Of a stretch of DNA of 64,000 bases, positions 35,501-42,510 are shown piece after piece (within the stretch, counting starts at the first letter, position 1; every line of letters starts with the position of its first letter). The translations under genes and the position numbers were made by a program. This DNA comes from a virus. Below the pieces are notes generated by a model. That model saw nothing but the letters and a program-made list of their open reading frames with translations. It did no database searches and was not told where the DNA came from. The stretch is from the IMG/VR virus record IMGVR_UViG_3300027777_000028, positions 1-64,000 of that record, one strand, 5' to 3'.

Positions 35501-36548
35501 ACAGATTTTGGATCAAATGGCCAATGTTGAAAAAAACAGACGATCATCTACACAAAGTGTTTCATTATTTAATTTATATAAGAATAGAAGTTATAGTTGT
35601 TCTGTTGATATGATGGGATGTGCTTTGATACAACCAATGATGTATTTTAATATTAGAAATATACCTATGTTTTCTGGACCATATATGATTACAAAAGTAA
35701 GTCACGATGTTTCTGAAAATGGATTTAATACGGTTTTTGAAGGAATAAGACAACCCTTTTATAGTTTACCAACAGTAGATAATTTTTTACAAACCTTAAA
35801 TGTTAAAATTCTTTCACAATTACAAAGTAAAATACAAGAAAATGAATCAAAACAAAAACAAGATTCTGCAAATGTATTGTTTCAAGCACAAAATACAATT
35901 GCGAATTTACAATCTCAAGACACTTTAACTAAAAATCAAGATTGTGCAAATCAATTAAATAGTAGGTATAATAATTTTACAGGAGTAGATACTCCACAAC
36001 CAACATCTATTTCAGTAAAAACATTTTTAAATGAATTAAGAAACATTTTAATTGAATTAAAATATGATATGACAGGAGATACTACATATCAAACAGCGGC
36101 GTCAGTTTTTACATTCGTGTTTGTTGACTCAGGAAATAATAATGGAACAGAACTAAGTGCTTATGAAAATAATTACAGCACAATAAATTTACAAGAAGTT
36201 TATGGTGACACTTTCTTTGAATTTATAAATAGAAAGTATTTTTGTGTTTCAAGAGGAACGGATAAAAATTTACCAATTGTTGCTTTTAGATCTTTAAAAG
36301 ATTTTATAAAGTTTGTTTTACTTAAAGTTGGAAATATCCCAACGTTCTTGAATCAAGACGAAAGTAAGTTTTCACAATATGGTGATAACTCTCCACCATA
36401 TAATTTGGCTAAACAATATGTGTTACATTATCCGATCAATCAAAACGCCGATGTTTATACTAAAATTGAGGCGGACAACAATCAAATTGAATCATTAAGG
36501 TCAGAATTTTTAAAAGCTTATCAAATTTTTAAATCATTGTGGTCCTAA
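29493..36548 (+). CDS. Giant baseplate hub protein
   Basis: The longest frame in the window, 2351 residues. The N-terminal part (about 160-240) contains beta-rich hub-like sequence, LPQIDVELEDIKGRALFESG then FTLTLKGYYGKAIKFPIML. The C-terminal part (about 2030-2095) contains CALIQPMMYFNIRNIPMFSG and YMITKVSHDVSENGFNT, matching the closing domain of gp27/gpD-type hub proteins, where a ring barrel docks onto the tube. Between them lie long helical regions and an inserted Ser/Thr/Gly-rich region (about 1140-1390) with two copies of a Q-[VI]-S-G-T-T-G-G-x-G-x-Y module typical of fibres. No lysozyme motif was found. Its start lies inside the LysM gene. Confidence 0.65.
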   Translation: MVDNQENILVELDYDNISLIDPNKVIDEQGNVKDRLVKQEDLVYYANLECNVLPRTKLAVGSAMNDSQRTISVAKINFLNPGNKTFMDTAWSDELTGKGTLQGKGVNQPRQTAVKNPNQTNDYYITQNLWSNGTPGAVDNGFLGMKSIKMSIGTDFLPQIDVELEDIKGRALFESGNNSPYAAFFQLPYPQFTLTLKGYYGKAIKFPIMLQSFTSTFDPGTHNFQIRLKFYGYKYTLLSYVNFGALMAVPQMYRNNVTQTPVSKTQGNQQSSSDTLATTLSVSRGYQKMREVYSDYKSKGLIPDDFPEITLNQLKYRLQKFIDDVLSQFEKENMGVLSDMTLYTNNLLAYQQKIFLYANASWYGTFMDRDNPIVLKENSQNVYIFKKELDANKRSEGVTKLKGDIEQYNDVLNQNGVFGINGKYTVGGITTKSNIDVPISLKTLQKKITISDIDFVKTYTAQKNAPKGNYKESDDVIVQFKQTLQSQLLVNDNTTYFFEGPNSFMSITDNIAKTASETRKKVETEITASLSSKFNSQGNGGLGFIPSIRNVLAVFYCQGETFLRLLDEVHKKAWDQRENQYRRAAIFGNSSTAPSVDLKTSTQNNEPIYPWPQVLKESVGEDNKEKFEIIYPGDQTVANTYRAYSPEVWPEVEFVEQFIKGYTERQLNNNDSKVFETNFKPLRISLNAIDFPTTNQIFQNKEESKYFYEIYERLLLNSFYSNFNRKSGYPLAMYEVESEDEAINILQSLGSDNPFLSKILKEYLLDSNNYVSFLKHISNEGQGESWQTYIRGEFVTPYIKNEVINPNRIINNEIFNSLKSQPDVSLSSPKNLANIDKYLTGSSASNEFDFIDTYPLVDLNWDKNNLADGKSLNNAKEAFDTKQVIQYNNIHKTITNFGLSTTVNDIRPFTYFNFQNLNVTPDTTNLKTFYNTRTYFNQLITEGNLYYSNYSNYLDASQTTSMLNTPYFINAIQKGVFNFRYKQTDLAPYKLGAYLFLNSLPLATLREKYKTSSGQATTDLDYILSTMKKFGAVHKLPYSWILKYGSIWHRYKIYKETGVDILDEVWQDFNYKKNWDPANSATTYTYNLTIDGTPRNLVLDNTTGTPPFTDINTGFYPQLIDDFNVFLQGLKLFSGQTQVSGSCVSQNITGTCETFQVTGTCSTNGTGITINSISKNYIKVPHTIYLPSLNANIQLVSQVSGTTGGTGYYTTPLNFNAAFTGLDFVLGTFADITNTSPYPLQIGQILSGSSSISATTIQSVFSASTGTTSIYEVSKISAETFNYTVLNPPLQITSIDLNVISGGTILNGPYLNGNVIISSQISGTTGGVGLYSTSTIQPPTTSSFVVQGAFIQGIGSPQIQNLINNEKLVLLNTTNSTIFELPGFDPNSITRSMRVSPWSVIVSSSTQPDFYYVLPSFGSNVNQAKEEAFKNGTMKVELSNNPAMFNGTVRLFWNVPQYGWFDNSKLKKNNPETYLKKILNEQKDQQNFLITGDDTEYTSIEELFTTFDISVLDNFESEFLNFSRSLYDYVDTLPNPISQQEKTKTSQGEITSDSNTEKGYKNFHYLMRQLLVINKPSGDSPETRLENIISNQNDTFQQILGGFINYDVCFKFGNPSNFDRRLFYTFSTRYIEDPIIYGPYEQGNLPPQVSLSQSKQQNPKTWEALEYYVGNSSIPKLKYSNNGSYITDFFIDLNVLFNEKNVQDFAPIIKIYATQKLANNNLNLNSFYKLMDAYIDDSNKYVGNVLNTMLPAVRKQLPNIFISEDGSANRADLEAGFTEQTRTELWETFKALNDTWIAGFDFQNKTLFEDVMLVDRASRNVGDKVLVDIYGIINLLEDGSTEKNKGSSSYKNTLLDMVTTILVENNFQHFMLPAYVNFYNVQDAQKNPTPRPDGTMEFGNMLFGTFLNVDYRQSSPKFLCYYVSKPSEHLNMNNNIDYRFRDDAFDLRRASDNPLIENQATKIDWDKSNKVVGFNVDPTKENQQIFKSFSVSQDPGKPTSESLQILDQMANVEKNRRSSTQSVSLFNLYKNRSYSCSVDMMGCALIQPMMYFNIRNIPMFSGPYMITKVSHDVSENGFNTVFEGIRQPFYSLPTVDNFLQTLNVKILSQLQSKIQENESKQKQDSANVLFQAQNTIANLQSQDTLTKNQDCANQLNSRYNNFTGVDTPQPTSISVKTFLNELRNILIELKYDMTGDTTYQTAASVFTFVFVDSGNNNGTELSAYENNYSTINLQEVYGDTFFEFINRKYFCVSRGTDKNLPIVAFRSLKDFIKFVLLKVGNIPTFLNQDESKFSQYGDNSPPYNLAKQYVLHYPINQNADVYTKIEADNNQIESLRSEFLKAYQIFKSLWS

Positions 36549-36563
36549 ATAAAATAATACAGA

Positions 36564-36570
36564 TATTTAT
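36564..36570 (+). promoter_or_regulatory. TATTTAT motif, candidate phage promoter
   Basis: GATATTTATAA lies 14 bases before the 74-residue gene and heads a two-gene unit closed by the terminator at 37501. Confidence 0.5.
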
Positions 36571-36584
36571 AATAAAAATTATAT

Positions 36585-36809
36585 ATGAATACAAAACTTA
36601 TATTAGATAACTACTTGGGTAAAAACACAAGAGTTTCAGAGAAGGATAAAGGTAATGGTTACAAAGAAGTTTGTGATTTAGATACTGGAGACTGCTACAC
36701 AGTAAGAATGAAAGATGGTTTAATTGAAAGAGTTGACAACACTAAAAATTCTTTTAAAAAAATCCAAGTTGAGACCAAGAATGGTATAAAAACATTATTA
36801 AACGGATAG
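36585..36809 (+). CDS. Small protein of unknown function
   Basis: The 74 residues begin MNTKLILDNYLGKNTRVSEK; a Cys pair lies in EVCDLDTGDCYTV. It is highly charged and probably a small beta-strand protein. I do not recognise it. It ends two bases before the next gene and shares a candidate promoter and terminator with it, forming an isolated two-gene unit between baseplate hub and replication genes. Confidence 0.55.
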   Translation: MNTKLILDNYLGKNTRVSEKDKGNGYKEVCDLDTGDCYTVRMKDGLIERVDNTKNSFKKIQVETKNGIKTLLNG

Positions 36810-36810
36810 T

Positions 36811-37497
36811 ATGAAATTAGATGAAAAAATATTAGAAGAAATCGCAAGATATAGATCAATCAACAACTATATTACAGAGCAAGAAGTTCCACCACCACCT
36901 GGAGACGTTCCACCACCACCTGTTGATCCGGCAGCGGCCCCATCACCTGATGCAGGAGCATCCCCAGCACCTGACGCAGGAGCAGCCCCAACACCACCAG
37001 CAGCTCCTGAAGGAGAACCAATTGATGTTGGTGCAGATCCTGACGTTGAAGAGGTTGGAGCAGAAGGAGAAGAAGGTGAAGGAGAAACTGAAGAGTTGGA
37101 CATCACTGATTTGGTTGATTCTCAAAAAACAATGGCAGACAAACAAGAAGAATATTTTGAAAATCTTTTTGGTCAAATAAAGAAAATGGAAGAAAAATTG
37201 TCAGAAATGGATAGTTTAGTTCAAAAAATAGATTCGTTAGATTCTAAAGTTGAAAAATATAGACCAAAAACGGCACAAGAAAAACTACAATTAAGAAGTT
37301 TAGATTCAGGACCATTCAAACAAAATTTGGCAGACTTCTTTAAAGACAAAGAAGAGGAAATGGAAAAAACAGGAAAAAACGAATACGTTTTAACCCAAGA
37401 CGAAGTTGAAAATTTTAGCCCATCAGAAATTGAAAAATCATTTAATGAACCAATGGAAGATGAAGACGACATATTATTGAATAGATATAATTCGTAA
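36811..37497 (+). CDS. Proline/alanine-rich acidic coiled-coil protein, unknown
   Basis: The 228 residues fall into four parts. First is an N-terminal helix, KILEEIARYRSINNYITEQE. A Pro/Ala-rich linker follows (about 27-70, with PPPPGDVPPPP and PDAGASPAPDAGAAP). Then comes a very acidic stretch (EEVGAEGEEGEGETEEL) and a heptad-patterned coiled coil (about 105-150, IKKMEEKLSEMDSLVQKIDS). The rest is charged. No enzyme motif is visible. Elongated acidic proteins of this sort may be scaffold, linker or internal head proteins. The N-terminal helix resembles that of the flavoprotein at 44635. A strong terminator starts 4 bases after its stop. Confidence 0.6.
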   Translation: MKLDEKILEEIARYRSINNYITEQEVPPPPGDVPPPPVDPAAAPSPDAGASPAPDAGAAPTPPAAPEGEPIDVGADPDVEEVGAEGEEGEGETEELDITDLVDSQKTMADKQEEYFENLFGQIKKMEEKLSEMDSLVQKIDSLDSKVEKYRPKTAQEKLQLRSLDSGPFKQNLADFFKDKEEEMEKTGKNEYVLTQDEVENFSPSEIEKSFNEPMEDEDDILLNRYNS

Positions 37498-37500
37498 GGT

Positions 37501-37534
37501 ATAAGGTCACAAATTGTGACCTTATATTTTTTTT
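37501..37534 (+). terminator. Rho-independent-type terminator
   Basis: ATAAGGTCAC pairs with GTGACCTTAT around AAATT, followed by a run of T residues. It separates the hub/small-gene unit from the SSB promoter. Confidence 0.88.
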
Positions 37535-37545
37535 AAGAATACCAT

Positions 37546-37574
37546 TTGACTATAACTTTTTATACCCTTATACT
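37546..37574 (+). promoter_or_regulatory. Host-type promoter before SSB gene
   Basis: TTGACT (37546-37551) and TATACT (37569-37574) are separated by exactly 17 bases, close to the sigma-70 consensus. The same bases read TTTG (37545-37548) and, 20 bases later, TATACTTT, close to the Bacteroidota TTTG / TAnnTTTG pattern. The TATTTAT motif is absent here, so early or middle expression by host polymerase is inferred. Confidence 0.6.
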
Positions 37575-37606
37575 TTTTACATATAAACTTTTAATTTTAA
37601 TTTTAC

Positions 37607-38470
37607 ATGGCGACAAATGTTTTAGACGCGGTTTTGGCTCAATATGAAAGTTCAAAACAAAGTGGTTCTTCTTCCACTTCAAAAATGTCACAAGAAGAAA
37701 GAATGAAAAAATATTTCGCAGCTCTTTTGAAAGAGAACGAAAAACAAGGACAAAAACGTGTTCGAATTTTACCAACAACAGACGGATCTTCACCCTTCAA
37801 AGAAGTATGGTTTCACGAAATTTCATTGGATGGAAAATGGCAAAAATTCTATGATCCAGGAAAAAATGACAATGAAAGATCACCTTTGAATGAGGTATAT
37901 GAAGAACTTATGTCAACAGGAAAAGATTCTGATAAAGAATTGGCAAAACAATATAAGGCTCGCAAATTCTATATCGTTAAAGTTATTGACCGAGATAACG
38001 AACAAGATGGAGTTAAATTTTGGAGATTCAAACATAACTACAAACAAGAAGGAATCTTAGACAAAGTTATTCCAATTTGGAAAGCAAAAGGAGATATCAC
38101 AGACCCAACAACAGGACGAGATCTAATTTTGGAACTAACCAAAGCCAAAACACCAAAAGGAGCATTTTACACAGTTATTCAAACTGTAATGTATGATGAC
38201 CCATCACCAATTTCTAAAGATGAAGATCAATTAACAGAATGGGTTTCAGATGAAATGACATGGGAAGATGTTTATTCAAAAAAACCTGTTGAATATCTTG
38301 AAGCAATCGCAAGAGGAGAAACTCCACGTTGGGATTCTGAAAAAGGTGGATATGTTTATGCAAACGATGAAACCGCAGAATTTTCTATGGGAGGATCAAA
38401 ATCCAAATCAATTAACGAAGTTGAAGATCCACAAGCAAACGATCAGGTTGACGAAGAATTACCATTCTAA
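37607..38470 (+). CDS. gp32: Single-stranded DNA-binding protein, gp32-like
   Basis: The 287-residue protein has the gp32 layout. A short basic N-terminus (SQEERMKKYFAALLKEN) serves for cooperativity, followed by an OB-fold core with aromatic and basic residues (KRVRILPTTDG, VKFWRFKHNYKQEG, GAFYTVIQTVMYDDPSPIS). The acidic tail ends DEELPF, similar to bacterial SSB tips that bind partner proteins. T4 gp32 has a His-Cys3 zinc site in its core. Here the corresponding stretch (FHEISLDGKWQKFYDPGKN) has a His but no cysteines, so zinc binding appears lost. It coats ssDNA for the polymerase and for UvsX. Its own promoter and terminator make it a separate high-expression unit. Confidence 0.85.
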   Translation: MATNVLDAVLAQYESSKQSGSSSTSKMSQEERMKKYFAALLKENEKQGQKRVRILPTTDGSSPFKEVWFHEISLDGKWQKFYDPGKNDNERSPLNEVYEELMSTGKDSDKELAKQYKARKFYIVKVIDRDNEQDGVKFWRFKHNYKQEGILDKVIPIWKAKGDITDPTTGRDLILELTKAKTPKGAFYTVIQTVMYDDPSPISKDEDQLTEWVSDEMTWEDVYSKKPVEYLEAIARGETPRWDSEKGGYVYANDETAEFSMGGSKSKSINEVEDPQANDQVDEELPF

Positions 38471-38491
38471 AAAAAACCAAAGTATTATCAA

Positions 38492-38523
38492 AACACCGAT
38501 TTACAATGTCGGTGTTTTTTTTT
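38492..38523 (+). terminator. Rho-independent-type terminator after SSB gene
   Basis: AACACCGA (38492-38499) pairs with TCGGTGTT (38509-38516) around a nine-base loop, followed by T residues. The uvsX gene begins 23 bases later without an obvious promoter, so partial read-through would set the SSB:UvsX ratio. Confidence 0.85.
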
Positions 38524-38546
38524 ATCATTAAATTAAATAGAAAATT

Positions 38547-39554
38547 ATGGCAATTAAGAAAAATGATTTTAGTTCATTAAAAAAGAAATTTTCCACATCA
38601 GCAAAATATAAACCACAAAGATTTTTTGATTTGGGTCAACCTTTTTTGGATGCTGTGGGACTTCCTGGTCCTGCTATGGGACATATAAATATGTTTTTGG
38701 GACATTCAGATACAGGAAAAACAACAGCACTTGTTAAAACTGCGGTTGACGCTCAAAAGAAAGGTATTCTTCCTGTGTTTATTATTACAGAACAAAAATG
38801 GAGTTTTGATCACGCAAAACTTATGGGTTTTGACTGTGAAGAAGTTGTCGACACCGAAACAGGTGAGTTAGAATGGGACGGGTTTTACATATTTAACAAT
38901 AACTTCAATTACATCGAACAAATTACAGATTACATTAATGAATTATTAGATGCTCAAGAAAAGGGGGATTTGGATTATTCTTTATGTATTATGTGGGATT
39001 CAGTTGGATCTGTTCCTTGTAAAATGACTTACGAAGGTAAAGGAGGAAAGCAACATAATGCTAGCGTTTTAGCAGACAAAATCGGTATGGGAATCAATCA
39101 AAGAATTTCAGGATCACGTAAGTCTGACTCTAAATACGAAAATACTTTAATTATCGTAAATCAGCCTTGGGTGGAGTTGCCGGATAATCCTTTTGGACAA
39201 CCCAAGATTAAAGCAAAGGGCGGTGAGGCAATTTGGTTAAACTCTTCATTGGTATTTTTATTTGGTAATCAAAAGGGTGCAGGAACAACAAAAATTACAG
39301 CAACAAAAGACAAAAGAACTGTAAAGTTCGCATCAAGAACAAAAGTGTCAGTTATGAAAAATCACATCAATGGACTTGGTTTTGAAGATGGGAAAATAAT
39401 TGTAACACCACACGGTTTTTTACCTGGCAAGGAAGCGTCTGAAGAAAAAGCATCAATCGAACAATACAAGAAAGATTATGCTGAATATTGGAAAGAAATA
39501 ATTGGAGTCGATGGTGACTTTGATTTGAAAGCAGAAAAAGAAGAAGTAGAGTAG
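38547..39554 (+). CDS. uvsX: UvsX/RecA-type recombinase
   Basis: The 335-residue protein has Walker A GHSDTGKTT (about 52-60) and Walker B LCIMWDSVGS (about 148-157). The DNA-binding L2-like region follows IIVNQPWVELPDNPFGQPK, and GGEAIWLNSSLVFLFG is the conserved RecA-fold strand. T4 UvsX has 391 residues. The protein forms filaments on ssDNA coated by gp32 and starts recombination-dependent replication and repair. The acidic tail ends in KAEKEEVE. It is followed after 21 bases by the FEN nuclease gene. No UvsY-like gene is evident, though the 149-residue unknown nearby is unassigned. Confidence 0.9.
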   Translation: MAIKKNDFSSLKKKFSTSAKYKPQRFFDLGQPFLDAVGLPGPAMGHINMFLGHSDTGKTTALVKTAVDAQKKGILPVFIITEQKWSFDHAKLMGFDCEEVVDTETGELEWDGFYIFNNNFNYIEQITDYINELLDAQEKGDLDYSLCIMWDSVGSVPCKMTYEGKGGKQHNASVLADKIGMGINQRISGSRKSDSKYENTLIIVNQPWVELPDNPFGQPKIKAKGGEAIWLNSSLVFLFGNQKGAGTTKITATKDKRTVKFASRTKVSVMKNHINGLGFEDGKIIVTPHGFLPGKEASEEKASIEQYKKDYAEYWKEIIGVDGDFDLKAEKEEVE

Positions 39555-39575
39555 TAATAATTTAAAAGACAAGAA

Positions 39576-40586
39576 GTGTCAAAAACGTTATTGGTTGACG
39601 GAAACAACCTATTAAAAATCGGATTTCACGGAGTAAGAGATTTCTTTAATAAAGGAGAACACGTTGGGGGTATTTGGCACTTTCTAAATACCCTAAAACG
39701 TTTCCTTGACGAGAATAACTATAACAAAGTAGTTGTGTTTTGGGATGGAGAAACAAGTTCATCACAAAGAAGATTATTATATCCAAAATACAAACTTAAT
39801 CGTAAAACTAGTAACCCCGAAGATTTTAAAGAAGAATCGTTTTTAAAACAAAAACAAAGGGTTAAAGAATACCTTGAGGAAATGTTTGTTAGACAATTGG
39901 ACGTTGAAAATTCAGAAGCCGATGATCTGATTGCTTATTATTGTCAGATTTCTGAAGACGAAAGTAAAACAATATTTTCGACAGATAGAGACCTTACACA
40001 ACTTATTTCTAAAGATGTGACAATATATTCACCAATAACAAAAAGGTATTATAAGAATGGAGATACGATTAAAATTGATCAAATAGAGATTCCCCACTAT
40101 AATGTTAAAACATATAAAATATTAACTGGTGATAGTTCAGATAATATTGATGGTATTTTTTATCTTGGTGAAAAAACTTTTGTAAAATTATTTCCTGAAA
40201 TACTTGAAAAGGAAATTAGTATTACTGATATTTTAACAAAAGGTGAAGAATTATTAAAAGAACAGAAAGAAAATGTGGTTTTAAAAAATCTTTTAAGTGG
40301 AAAAACAAAAGAGGGAATATTTGGGGACGAGTTTTTTGTTATTAACGAAAAATTAGTTGACTTATCAAAGCCTTTGATTTCCGAAGAAGGAAAAGAGTTA
40401 GTTCGATCGTATTACTCTGAGTCGTTGGATCCAGACGGAAGGGGACACAGGAATTTAATTCGTATGATGATGGACGACGGATTCTTTAAATACTTACCAA
40501 AGGGTGACGACTCGTGGGTAAATTTTTTAAAACCATTTTTAAAACTATCAAGAAAAGAAAAAAGTAAGTTTAGAAACAAAAAGTAG
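39576..40586 (+). CDS. rnh: FEN/RNase H-type 5' nuclease (T4 Rnh-like)
   Basis: The 336-residue protein has the acidic residues of the FEN family in order: LLVDGNNLL, VVFWDGETSS followed by RRLLYPKYKLNRK, EADDLIAYY, FSTDRDLTQL and LTGDSSDNIDG (metal sites and helix-hairpin region). T4 RNase H (305 residues) removes RNA primers and processes Okazaki fragments, assisted by gp32, which agrees with the neighbours. It begins with GTG, the only usable start near the N-terminal strand, making it one of few non-ATG starts here. The start follows AAGAAG at short spacing. Confidence 0.88.
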   Translation: MSKTLLVDGNNLLKIGFHGVRDFFNKGEHVGGIWHFLNTLKRFLDENNYNKVVVFWDGETSSSQRRLLYPKYKLNRKTSNPEDFKEESFLKQKQRVKEYLEEMFVRQLDVENSEADDLIAYYCQISEDESKTIFSTDRDLTQLISKDVTIYSPITKRYYKNGDTIKIDQIEIPHYNVKTYKILTGDSSDNIDGIFYLGEKTFVKLFPEILEKEISITDILTKGEELLKEQKENVVLKNLLSGKTKEGIFGDEFFVINEKLVDLSKPLISEEGKELVRSYYSESLDPDGRGHRNLIRMMMDDGFFKYLPKGDDSWVNFLKPFLKLSRKEKSKFRNKK

Positions 40587-40600
40587 AAACCAAAAAAACT

Positions 40601-41050
40601 ATGAAAGAACAAGAAATAACAAAAGTAGAATTTTTGTTAATGTGTAATGAAAACATTGTTGTCCAAAGATTTTTTAATGTTAGAGGATTCAATAAAAACG
40701 CTCACAAATCAGAAAATTTTTATGATCATATTAATTCGTTGTGTAACGAACTACAATATGATTTAAAGATGAGATCTGTAAGTTATTTATTGACTAATCA
40801 ATACGAGATTTTTGAAAATCCCGAAATCTTAAACACATCAATTACGGATGGTCCAGAAAAATTTAATTTAATTATTAAGGTTGGAGACCTGACAATTTGT
40901 CATAGGCAGTTTGATGCCAAAGTATACCCTCCGAAGGTAAGATACACCGTAGACCTACGCCCAAAGTTAAAAACGATAATGGCTGGTCTTACTGACATTT
41001 TTTCAGGTAAGAAATTTAATTATTTTTATCCCGAACTTATCAAAAATTAA
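40601..41050 (+). CDS. Unknown protein in replication cluster
   Basis: The 149-residue protein of mixed alpha/beta composition begins EITKVEFLLMCNENIVVQRFF. It contains YDHINSLCNELQYDLKMRS and ends KFNYFYPELIKN. No motif is recognised. It lies 15 bases after the FEN nuclease gene and 33 before the DnaB helicase gene, the region where T4-like phages often keep helicase loaders or late transcription accessory proteins. Such roles cannot be claimed from the sequence. Confidence 0.6.
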   Translation: MKEQEITKVEFLLMCNENIVVQRFFNVRGFNKNAHKSENFYDHINSLCNELQYDLKMRSVSYLLTNQYEIFENPEILNTSITDGPEKFNLIIKVGDLTICHRQFDAKVYPPKVRYTVDLRPKLKTIMAGLTDIFSGKKFNYFYPELIKN

Positions 41051-41053
41051 TAG

Positions 41054-41060
41054 TATTTAT
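41054..41060 (+). promoter_or_regulatory. TATTTAT motif, candidate phage promoter
   Basis: AGTATTTATCA lies 23 bases before the helicase ATG, starting just after the previous stop codon. Confidence 0.4.
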
Positions 41061-41066
41061 CATACG

Positions 41067-41073
41067 AAAGGAG
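41067..41073 (+). promoter_or_regulatory. Shine-Dalgarno-like site (AAAGGAG)
   Basis: AAAGGAG is 10 bases before the helicase ATG at 41084. Nearly all other genes in this window have A/T-rich leaders without such a site, so this one is unusual. Confidence 0.6.
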
Positions 41074-41083
41074 AAACAAGACA

Positions 41084-42484
41084 ATGGCAACGAGTAAAAA
41101 TTTTGAGTATTTAGGAAATACATTTCAATTACAACTTTTAAATCAAATTATAGTAGACAAAGATTTTTCACATTCTATTATTGATGTAATTGAGAACAAC
41201 TATTTTGAAAACAAATACTTCAAAATAATCATTCAAATGGTGAGGGAATATTATTTAAAATATGATCACACACCATCATTTGAAACCCTTGAACAAATAA
41301 CTAAATCTGAACTTCAGCAGGAATTAGCATCCAAGATTGTAATGGACACAATCAAGAAAATTAAGGATGCACCTATTGATGGCGTAGGTTTCGTTCAAGA
41401 AAAGGCTTTAAAATTCTGTAAACAACAAGAACTTCAAAAGGTAATGGGTCAGGCCCAAAAGATCATTGACGGAGGTGAGTTTGAAAACTACGACACTTTA
41501 GAGGAGTTGGTTAAGACAGCACTTCAAGTAGGAGCAAAAGACACATCAATGACGGATATATTTTCGAACCTTGATCAAGTGTTAGAAGAAGATTACAGAC
41601 ACCCAATTCCTATGGGAATCCCTGGTATTGACAGACTACTTAAAGGTGGTTTGGCTAAAGGAGAAATCGGTGTAATCTTAGCACCAACTGGTGTGGGTAA
41701 ATCAACAATTTTAACAAAGATTGCTAATCACTCATTTAATCTTGGGTTTAACGTCCTTCAAGTCTTTTTTGAGGACAATCCAAAGGTTATTCAAAGAAAG
41801 CATATCACGTTGTGGACAAAGATTCACCCTGACGATTTGTCAGGAAAAAAAGACGAGGTAATGAAAAAAGTCAAAGAAGTTGAAGAGTCGATGCCAAATA
41901 AGTTGATAATGAAAAAGTTACCTTCAGATACAATGACTATGTTACAAATCAAAAATCAAATTAGAAAAATTATTTCTGATGGGATTAAAATTGACATGGT
42001 GGTTTTAGATTATATTGATTGTGTTGTTCCAGACAAAAACTTGGGTGATGAATGGAAAAGTGAAGGTTCGGTAATGAGAGCATTTGAGGCAATGTGTCAC
42101 GAAATGGATCTTGTTGGGTGGACTGCAACACAAGGAAATAGGGCATCAATTTCATCAGAAGTTGTTACAACAGACCAAATGGGTGGGTCAATTAAAAAGG
42201 CACAAGTTGGTCACGTAATCATATCGGTAGCAAAAACATTACAACAAAAAGAACTTAAACTGGCAACAATCGCGATAACCAAGTCAAGAATTGGGGATGA
42301 CGGAATTGTGTTTGAAAATTGTAAATTTGATAACGCAATGATTGAAATCGACACAGAAAGTTCAATGACGTTCTTGGGAATTGAAGAACAAAAAGAAGAA
42401 AGACAAAGAGAAAGGGTAAAAGAACTTATTAAAAAACGACAAGAAAAGGAGTCACAAAAGCCACAATCTCCGGTAAATAATTAA
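41084..42484 (+). CDS. gp41: Replicative DNA helicase, DnaB/gp41-like
   Basis: The 466-residue protein has a helical N-terminal domain (to about 155), followed by a RecA-like motor with HPIPMGIPGIDRLLKGGLAKG, Walker A LAPTGVGKST (about 200-209) and Walker B MVVLDYIDCV. WTATQGNRAS carries the H3/H4-type sensor, and KSRIGDDG contains the arginine finger region. T4 gp41 (475 residues) is the hexameric 5'-3' fork helicase that partners primase. No primase gene is visible in the window. The C-terminus is basic and Gln-rich. Confidence 0.9.
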   Translation: MATSKNFEYLGNTFQLQLLNQIIVDKDFSHSIIDVIENNYFENKYFKIIIQMVREYYLKYDHTPSFETLEQITKSELQQELASKIVMDTIKKIKDAPIDGVGFVQEKALKFCKQQELQKVMGQAQKIIDGGEFENYDTLEELVKTALQVGAKDTSMTDIFSNLDQVLEEDYRHPIPMGIPGIDRLLKGGLAKGEIGVILAPTGVGKSTILTKIANHSFNLGFNVLQVFFEDNPKVIQRKHITLWTKIHPDDLSGKKDEVMKKVKEVEESMPNKLIMKKLPSDTMTMLQIKNQIRKIISDGIKIDMVVLDYIDCVVPDKNLGDEWKSEGSVMRAFEAMCHEMDLVGWTATQGNRASISSEVVTTDQMGGSIKKAQVGHVIISVAKTLQQKELKLATIAITKSRIGDDGIVFENCKFDNAMIEIDTESSMTFLGIEEQKEERQRERVKELIKKRQEKESQKPQSPVNN

Positions 42485-42510
42485 ATCACAATTTTAAAAA
42501 TTAAAAAAAA

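Noticed and set aside
36867-37180. Three overlapping frames in other phases of the Pro/Ala-rich gene
   Set aside because: The repetitive GC-richer codons open all frames; the annotated frame has the coiled coil and continuous start-to-terminator context.
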